This document shows positions 57,017 to 64,000 of a DNA stretch of 64,000 bases, in pieces. How positions within the stretch are numbered: position 1 is the first letter of the stretch; every line of letters begins with the position of its first letter. Origin of the DNA: Hymenopus coronatus (lineage: Eukaryota > Arthropoda > Insecta > Mantodea > Hymenopodidae); contig CM060888.1 in assembly GCA_030762935.1 (NCBI GenBank), positions 120,601,468-120,665,467 on the forward strand, written 5' to 3'. The translations under genes were made by a program, and so were the position numbers. A model generated the notes under the pieces. The model searched no databases. It saw nothing but the letters and a program-made list of their open reading frames with translations, and had not been told where the DNA came from.

Positions 57017-57780
57017 TCTAATGTGTACCATTCACATAATGTCCTCTGGCTGTTCGGTCAACAGACTGTTTACTCAAAACATTAATCTGTTATCTATCTA
57101 CATCATGTTAATCAAGATACACATATCAGAATTAGTCTTATTACTAGCTTTCTTGTATATAGAAGGGACATAAGAAAATGCACAGGCTAAGAGATTTCGC
57201 TATGTGAAACATTGACATTCCAAACTTTTTAGTTGCCAGGAGTAAAGAAAAAAAAAAAAAAGAGCGAGAGAAAGAGAGAAAGGAGAAAAATTATATCTTC
57301 CCGTTTGAGAAAAGTTTGTGACTTAAAATTGAAACCAAGAATCTGGAATATACCGAAAACGATTAACTCTATAAAAAAAAAATGTATACGCTATAAATTG
57401 TGTGTTATAATGAGATCTACTTTTTTTTGTAAGTTGTGTATTTTTTTCGGTTTGCCAGGTATATAAAAGTCATCCAAAATGAAGAGATCTTCAGAGGATA
57501 TTCCTCGAAAATTCAAGATATACATTTCGTTTGTCATAAAAATATCTTACACATATAGTATTTTAATCAAAAGCGTTTGAGCCATTTTTGAGAAAATAAA
57601 CATTATCGAAAAATTTTCCTGTAAAGGGTAGTTTGGTGTGGGGGAATTTTCTTGAAAATCTTCGTGTCGTATCCTTGAAAAATACCAAACTTAAATACCA
57701 GGTTTCGTATTTAACGTCTTTTCGTTTTTGAACTATGCTGTCCACAGACACACAGACACACACGGACATTTTTCTACAAA
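57017..57780 (-). mobile_element. R1 repeat, reverse copy lacking its head (nest member 2)
   Basis: TCTAATGTGTACCATTCAC at the start and a normal body with an A-run and GA-rich patch at about 57247-57290. It breaks at CACGGACATTTTTCTACAAA. The head portion (CCGGTGAAATC and following) is missing and another reverse copy continues directly. Confidence 0.82.
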
Positions 57781-58637
57781 TATGTGTTCCATTCACATGA
57801 CTTTCTCTACATCTCTGTAACAAATTATTTTTAAAAAGCTTATGCTTCCATTTACTTCATGCTAATTGAGAGAAAATTAGCAGAACTAGTCTTTAATACT
57901 TGATTCCTTTAAGTAGAAGCGGATTAAGGGAGCACCATAGGTTAAAGTGATAGTTAAAAGCTGGTTCCTATGTGACTGAAGTTCCTTAGTTTGTATGCAC
58001 AGGAGTTGACATATTCCTGTATGAGAAAAGCTGTTTTTCAAATCTGAAACCAAAAACAAGGAATATCTCAAAAACGATCAACTCCACGAAAAAACTGCAT
58101 ACAGCATAAATGGTGTGTTTTAATGTTATCTACATTTTTTATGTGGTAAGTTTTTGTCCATCTCTTACGGTTTAGCAGTTATGCAAAATTCCGTAAAATT
58201 CATCCAGAATAAAGTAGTCTTCAGAGGCTATTCCCAGAAAATTCAAAACATACATTTTATTTGGCAGGTAAACATATTTAATATGCGATATTTTAATCAA
58301 AATCGTTACGAGCCATTTTTGAGAAAATCGAAATTTTCGAAAAAAGTTTCATGTAAAGGGTAATTTGGGGTTGGGGGATTTTTCTCAAAATCTTCGTGTT
58401 GCATCCCTGGAAGATATTTAACTTTAATACCAAGTTTGGTATATTTTACCGACTTTTCGTTTTTGAGTTATCGTGTTCACAGACACACGGACACACACGG
58501 ACCTTTTTGTGAAAATGCTTTTTTTGGATATAAGGGATCCTAAAACATACTTTTCCGGTGAAATATCGGTATCCAATTTTTGGATGGAGTGCAATACCCT
58601 CTCTATACACTATACACATAGTACGTATAGAGAAAGT
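57781..58637 (-). mobile_element. R1 repeat, reverse copy (nest member 3)
   Basis: Begins TATGTGTTCCATTCACATG, missing the first TC, and ends ACGTATAGAGAAAGT followed by an A-run. Complete body with AGACACACGGACACACACGG at the microsatellite position. Confidence 0.85.
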
Positions 58638-59187
58638 AAAAAAAATCAGAAAAAGATCCGTGTGTCTGTGAACACGGCTATAACGATTTTGATTAAAATA
58701 TCGTATATTAAAAATATTTACCTGACAAAGAAAAAGTATGTCTTGAATTCTCTGGGAATAGCCTCTGAAGACTAGGTACTTTATTATGAATGAATTTTAC
58801 GGAATTTTGCGTAACTGCTAAACCGTAAGAGATGGACCAAAACTTACCACACAAAAAAATGTAGGGCACCGTTAAAATACATAATTTATGTTATATTTTT
58901 CCTTTTCCTTTTTTTTTCGTGGAGTAGGTCATTTTGAGATATTCCTTGTGTTTGGCTTCAACTTCGAAAAACTTCTACTTTTCTTCAGTCACATAGCAAC
59001 CAGCTTTTGACTATCACTTTAACCTATAGTACTCCCTTATTTCGCTTCTACTTACAAGGAAGTAAGTAATAAGAGTATTTCTACTAATTTTTACCTTGAT
59101 TAGCACGAAGTAAATAAAAGCATAAGCTTTTTAACAATAATTTGTTGCAGAGATGTTGAGAAAGTCATGTGAATGAAAGACATCAGA
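58638..59187 (+). mobile_element. R1 host copy, tail part of a multiple nest
   Basis: AAAAAAAATCAGAAAAAGATCC then GTGTGTCTGTGAACACGG. A deletion jumps directly to CTATAACGATTTTGATTAAA, and the copy continues to GAAAGACATCAGA. Together with 56109-56196 it reconstitutes a forward copy split at its A-run. Confidence 0.8.
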
Positions 59188-59310
59188 TTTTTCCTTATAC
59201 AAACCTACCACAGATATATAATTATGGTAAAAATTTTATCTTTTCCCTTTCCTTTTCTTTCTTTCTAAAGCGTGTTTCTGATTAGGAAATGGGCAAAAAT
59301 GTTTAAAAAA

Positions 59311-60150
59311 TCGGATGTGTTCCATTCAGATGACTTTCTCTATCTGTTCTGCAAACAAACATTGCTTACAAAAGGTTAGCATGATGTAAACATGCTTACT
59401 TCACGCTAATCAGGATAAACATTAGGAGAAACGGCCTTATTACTAATTCCTTGTAGTAGACTAAAGAGGGTGTCAATTTTTTTAAAAGCTATCACTATGC
59501 AATTATATTGAAATTCGGTTCTCTTTGCAGGACTAGAACAAAACAGATGAAATGTATGACTTCCCGTTTGACATAAGTTTGAAGTATTTTAAAATTGAAA
59601 CCAATTACAGGAAATATCTTGGAAATGGCCAGCTCAAAAAATAAATAAAATATAAAAATGTAGGTGTTACTAAATTGCGTTCTACGTTTTTTATTTTTTG
59701 TTTCATTTTATTTATTTTGTGCAGCAATTTTTTGTTTATCTCTTACGGTTTACGAGTTACCAACATTTATTTAGTATTAAGAGGATTTCAGGGGCTGTTC
59801 CCAAGAAATTGGTGGTATACATTTCGCCATGTAAATATTTTTAATATATGGCATTTTAGCCAAATTTCGAAAAATATTCCATTTAAAGGGTAGTTTGGGG
59901 TGGTCCCGGAAATGTTTTGTGGTGCATTCTTGGAGGATACTGAACCAAAATAACAAGTTTGACATTTAACTCACTTTTCGTTTTTAGTGTCATGCTTTCT
60001 CATTCCCCCCAACCCACACACAGGGACCTTTTTCTAAAAATCTTTTGCTTTGGAGGGGTTGGTTATGGGGTTGGTTATGTGTTTCCGGTGAAATCTCAAT
60101 ATCGAATTTTGCATGGAATACAATACCTTCTCTAGCTACTATGTACAATA
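59311..60150 (-). mobile_element. R1 repeat, reverse copy
   Basis: TCGGATGTGTTCCATTCAG to ACCTTCTCTAGCTACTATG. Body moderately diverged; the GT tract is lost (CCCACACACAGGGACC). The palindromic head is partly decayed and extended by a GTATTGTATGTACCGTATATTG stretch. Confidence 0.8.
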
Positions 60151-60509
60151 TACACAGTATTGTATGTACCGTATATTGTACCTATAGGCACATACAGCAA
60201 AACAAGAATGCGTGGTGAAGAATATGTTATTGGGAACATTAGGCAGATATATGTTACCAGAACTTATCAGAAACACACCACAAAAGCGGAATTAAAAACT
60301 TCACTTGATTAAGTAGCTGTACATAACATTTCGGCCAACTCATGTAGAGTATCACTCCTGAAAAATGTGCACAATAAATATTTAAATAAATATATATCAA
60401 CATGCGTGAAGAGCGATGTAGGACAACTGCGAGTATAATTATCTGACTACCTTTAAAAAATTAACACCTTCGAGACGAAAAATTCTTTTAGCGGCTAGCA
60501 CCCTAGATA
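60151..60509. other. Single-copy DNA, no feature seen
   Basis: Nothing recognised between the R1 head and the SINE at 60510. Confidence 0.4.
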
Positions 60510-60850
60510 GATTGGAAGAGCACACAACTGCTATGTATGGGGTCGAGGATTCGATTCCTGGCTGAGGGATGGGCAGTTTTCTCTAGCCAATATTACTCCC
60601 TATCGTTTCCAGAGTTGGGAAGTATAAAGGCCTGGTTCGGGGTGCACTCAGCCTCTGAGTTTCCTGAGGGGAGGGGCAATTGAGGAGCTACTTAAGGGAA
60701 AAGTAGCGGCTCCATGTTGTGTGGGCCGCATTAATCGGCCGGGAGGAACTCAGGGCGCTAAACAAGTCCCACATTCAGGGGACCCAGGCGCTCCACCTAT
60801 GACACCTGTAATGGGTAGAGGTGGGGGGAGGGCAGGTCTTGGCCCAATAT
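60510..60850 (+). mobile_element. tRNA-derived SINE, long body variant
   Basis: GATTGGAAGAGCACACAACTG and a B box GAGGATTCGATTCCTGGC give the tRNA-like head. GGGCAGTTTTCTCTAGCC, ATTACTCCCTATCG and CAGAGTTGGGAAGTA match the family D body. A GC-rich part follows (GGGTGCACTCAGCCTCTGAG, GAGGAGCTACTTAAGG, GTGGGCCGCATTAATCGGCC) that I do not see in the other D copies, so it may be a fused or distinct element. Confidence 0.7.
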
Positions 60851-60909
60851 CGGCCTTAGCGCCATAGAGTTTAGTTTTAATGAAGGAAGGTAATTTTGTT
60901 TTCCCTTCC

Positions 60910-61034
60910 CTGCTACGTATAGTAGATAAGTAGGGAAAATGCATTCTACTTAAAAATTCGATACCGAGATTTCACTGGACTTACACGTTTTGAGGCTCGT
61001 TGTTTAGAAAAAACTTTGAGTGCGTGAGATGGAG

Positions 61035-61086
<52 letters not shown>

Positions 61087-61765
61087 TGTGTGTGTAAATT
61101 GCATAACTCAAAACAGAAAAGTGGGTTAAATGCCAAACTTGGTGATTATGTCCAGTATCTTCCAAGGACGGAACAGCAGGATTTCCGACAGATCCCAACT
61201 CCAAACTACTCTTTATATACTCTTATACTCTTTATATGAAACTTTTGACTGTATTAAAACTGGCTAAAAAATATCATAAGTTTAAGATATTTTCATAAAT
61301 GTATTTCTTGAATTTTCTGGGACAAGACTCTGGAGTTTTGGATTACCTTTTCATAATTGATAAACCATAAGTGAAATCTTACTATAAAAAATATACTTGC
61401 ATCTCCTTAAAGCAGACGATTTATATCACATACATTTTTTCTGTAGAATTAACCATTTCCGAGATATTCTTTATTATTTGTTTAAAACTTCCAATATTTA
61501 TAATTTCGTCAAATCGGAAATCGATGTATATTTTTTTTTTCTCTTCATCCTGGCAATTGAAGGACATCCGTAAGGACTAGCTCTTTTAAGATTTTATTTT
61601 CGCTTTAGCTCCCATATTTCCCTTAACTACAAGGAAACGTGAAATAAAACTATGTCTGCTAATCTTCATCTCGATTAGCATTAAGTACGTAGAAGAAAAT
61701 CTTTTTAATAATACTTTGTTGCAGAATAGGTTGAGAAAGTCATGCGAACGTAAAACATAACATTG
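60910..61765 (+). mobile_element. R1 repeat, forward copy with (GT)n
   Basis: Degenerate head (GTAGATAAGTAGGGAAAATG), ACTTAAAAATTCGATACCGAG, a (GT)n tract at 61041-61095, body words and tail TTGAGAAAGTCATGCGAACG. More diverged than average. Confidence 0.78.
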
Positions 61766-61897
61766 TTTTTTATGTTCTCAAAATTAACTCACATTATTCT
61801 GGTAATAACATTTGAGATTTTCGATGGTGGAGAAAATGTGAATGTGTGTATACTTCTGTGTGCCGATTCCTACCTGGCTATTCATTCTGCTTTGTAG

Positions 61898-62130
61898 GTA
61901 TACTGTTAATTGTTTTAAGCAAGCTGAATATAATGGACTCTACGAACAAATCATTTTCACCTTCTCTGAAAGATGAGCAAAATATGAAGTGGAAACACAG
62001 ACATCTCTCAAGTACACACTTTGATTCAAATCATTTAACCAGTTTCGAAATGATTGCTGTTCTTCAATTGAAGTTTTTTCGTATGTTAAATAGCACACTG
62101 AGAAATGAAAATACGGCGTTCTTTTATAGG
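61898..62130 (+). CDS. Candidate coding exon, product unknown
   Basis: Part of a frame that stays open for 117 codons (61846-62199) in DNA free of repeats up to about 62160. A consensus donor AGG|GTGAGT ends the exon at 62130. Acceptors could be TTCTGCTTTGTAG (exon from 61898) or TGTTTTAAG (from 61920). The translation is protein-like rather than low complexity: MDSTNKSFSPSLKDEQNMK, then HRHLSSTHFDSNHLTSFEM, then IAVLQLKFFRMLNSTLRNEN. No domain is recognised by eye. Continuation past the donor runs into R1, supporting an exon end there. It is the best candidate for real host coding sequence in the window; the gene would run on plus. Confidence 0.45.
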
Positions 62131-62161
62131 GTGAGTAAAACGTTAGAGGAAACTATTTTTA

Positions 62162-62300
62162 TTTTCTCTACACTACTATGTATGTACCTAGTGTATTAAC
62201 AAGGTATTGTATCGAACGCAAAAATTCGATGGCGAGCTTTCACAAGAAATACACATTTTGGGACTCCCTGAATAGAAGGGAAAAAAAAAAACATTTTTTT
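62162..62300 (+). mobile_element. R1 head fragment, host of the next copy
   Basis: TTTCTCTACACTACTATG, CGCAAAAATTCGATGGCGAG and CACATTTTGGGACTCCCTGA to an 11-12 bp A-run and CATTTTTTT. A second forward copy starts inside the T-run at 62301. Confidence 0.75.
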
Positions 62301-62793
62301 ACTTTCTCTATGCGTACTGTGTATATAGTCTTTAGAGAAGGCATTGTAATGCACCCAAAAATTCGATACTGAGATTTCATTGTTTTGGTTCCACCTGAAT
62401 AAAAAGAAGCAATTTTAGAGATACGTCCGTGTGTGTGTGGGGGGGGGCAGCATAGCTCAAAAATGAAAAGGCCGTTAAATATCAAACTTGCTTGGTTTCT
62501 TCAAAGGATGCAAAACGAAGGTTTTCAAGAAAAGCCCCTCACCCCAAACTACCCTTTACATGGGACATTTTTCGTATTTTTTTTTATTTTATCAAAAATG
62601 GCTCCAACGATTTTTATGTTCAAGATAATTTTATGACAAACGAAATGTATACCTTAAATTTTCTGGGAATAGCCTCGGAAGACCTCTTCACTCTAGAGAA
62701 CTTTTATATAACTGGCAAACCGAGAGGTATATAAAAATTTACTACACAAAAATGTAGATTGATTAAAACATACAATTTACATATGTTATATAC

Positions 62794-62832
<39 letters not shown>

Positions 62833-63114
62833 TTTTTTTGTTTTTTGTTTTTTTTTGTAGAGTTAACCGTTTTCAGATATTTCGGATTGTTGGTTTCAAT
62901 GTTAGCCACTTAAACTTTACTCAAACAGGAAGACGACATTCTTCTCATATCTCAGCTTTTAAAGGAGAGTTTATCGCTTTAGCCTGTGCATTTTCTTATT
63001 TCCCTTTTACCTACAAGGAAGCTAGTAAGTAATAAGATTAATTCTGGTTATGTTTATCTTGATTACCATGATGTACAAAAGATGTACAGAAAGTCATGTA
63101 AAGAACAAATCAGA
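62301..63114 (+). mobile_element. R1 repeat, complete forward copy (tandem member 1)
   Basis: ACTTTCTCTATGCGTACTG to AAGAACAAATCAGA. The GT tract is short plus a G-run (GTGTGTGTGGGGGGGGG). A (TTA)n tract followed by T-runs lies at about 62796-62858. It is followed by T5 and then the next copy. Confidence 0.85.
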
Positions 63115-63119
63115 TTTTT

Positions 63120-63254
63120 ACTTTCTCTATACGCACTATGTACATAGCGAATAGAGAAAGTATTGCACTCCACCAAAAAATTCGATACCGAGATTTCATC
63201 GGAAATATGTTTTAGGGTCCCCTTTATCTAAAAAAAGCATTTTCACAAAAAGGT

Positions 63255-63296
<42 letters not shown>

Positions 63297-63996
63297 GTGT
63301 GTCCATGTGTCTGTGAACACGATAACTCAAAAACGAAAAATCGGTAAAATACCAAACTTGGTATTTAAGTTTAGTATCTTCCAGGGATGCGACACAAGAG
63401 TTTGAGAAAAATCCCCCACCCCAAACTACCCTTTACATGGAACTTTTTTCGAAAATTTTGATTTTAAAAAAAAATGGCTCTAACGATTTTGATTAAAATA
63501 TCATATATTAAAGATATTTACCTAACAAATAAAATGTATATTTTGAATTTTCTGAGAATAGCCTCTGAAGACTACTTTATTCTGGATGGACTTTGCATAA
63601 CTACTAAACCGTAAGAGATGGACAAAAACTTAACACACAAAAAATGTAGAGCACGTTAAAACACACAATTTATGTTATATATCTTTTTTTCGTGGAGTTG
63701 ATCGTTTTTGAGACATTCCTTTTTCTTGGTTTCAGCTTTGAAAAACATACTTTTCTCATACAGGAATTTGTCAACTCCTGTCCACACAAAGGAACATCAG
63801 TCACATAGCAACCAGCTTTTGGCTTTCACTTTAACCTATGGTACTCCCTTATTTCGCTTGTATTTACAATAAAGCACGGAATAAGACTATTTCTGCTAAT
63901 TTTCCTCGATTAACATGAAATAAATAAAAGATAAGCTTATTAACAATAATTTGTTACAGAGAGATACAGAAAGCCATGTGAATGGAACACATCAGA
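63120..63996 (+). mobile_element. R1 repeat, complete forward copy (tandem member 2)
   Basis: ACTTTCTCTATACGCACTATG to GGAACACATCAGA, ending at the window edge in TTTT. It contains (GT)n at 63256-63294 and the full body. With the copy at 27228 it defines the family ends; the two share the unusual ATTGCACTCCACC variant of the head, suggesting a subfamily. Confidence 0.9.
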
Positions 63997-64000
63997 TTTT

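Noticed and set aside
1..64000. Reverse transcriptase, integrase, rRNA or bacterial-type genes
   Set aside because: I looked for RT/integrase-like motifs in the larger frames and for rRNA-like conserved blocks by eye and saw none. A profile search would be needed to exclude decayed copies.

Overview
This window reads as animal nuclear DNA, most likely from an arthropod; a chelicerate is only a guess. It is AT-rich, has long dinucleotide and homopolymer runs, carries several tRNA-derived SINE families and pogo/Tigger DNA transposons, and shows isolated exon-like segments with GT-AG splice signals. There are no operons, no ribosome binding sites and no dense coding. I find no complete protein-coding gene and no intact tRNA or rRNA gene. 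The window is best seen as intergenic or intronic DNA dominated by mobile elements.

The dominant component, roughly a third of the window, is one interspersed family that I call R1 here. Full-length copies are about 810-930 bp, and I recognise close to 40 full or partial copies on both strands. In its forward orientation R1 begins with ACTTTCTCTATACG, which is the start of a 44-bp near-palindrome. It then has an A-run, a (GT)n microsatellite that varies in length between copies, a conserved non-coding body of about 600 bp, and an end reading GAACACATCAGA. Copies sit between T-runs (forward) or A-runs (reverse). Many are nested inside other R1 copies at the internal A/T-runs. The clearest nests are at 2926-4115, 17214-18520, 21290-22721, 56109-59187 and 62162-64000. 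I could not assign R1 to a named superfamily, and it has no conserved open frame, so it is presumably non-autonomous.

Other mobile DNA: a Tigger-like element with terminal inverted repeats and TA target duplication at 24070-25219, whose transposase is internally deleted; a second Tigger-like remnant at 14940-15403; a decayed psq/CENP-B-type transposase at 28594-29150; and at least four tRNA-derived SINE families (A at 8.3, 16.2, 33.9, 48.2 and 51.9 kb; B at 30, 41, 42.5, 45.5 and 53 kb; C at 30 and 53.5-54 kb; D at 29.3, 36.4, 50 and 60.5 kb). SINE B is found as head-to-tail dimers. A foldback element lies at 962-1220.

Possible host coding content is limited to two exon-like segments with matching splice signals (61898-62130 on plus, 23293-23397 on minus), one weaker one (52606-52699 on minus), and a few unrecognised ORFs (13722-14273, 20249-20755, 35604-35861, 40254-40475). 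None could be tied to a known protein by eye. The remaining single-copy stretches show nothing beyond simple repeats. The most unusual signal is the self-targeting, repeatedly nested behaviour of R1 rather than any gene system.
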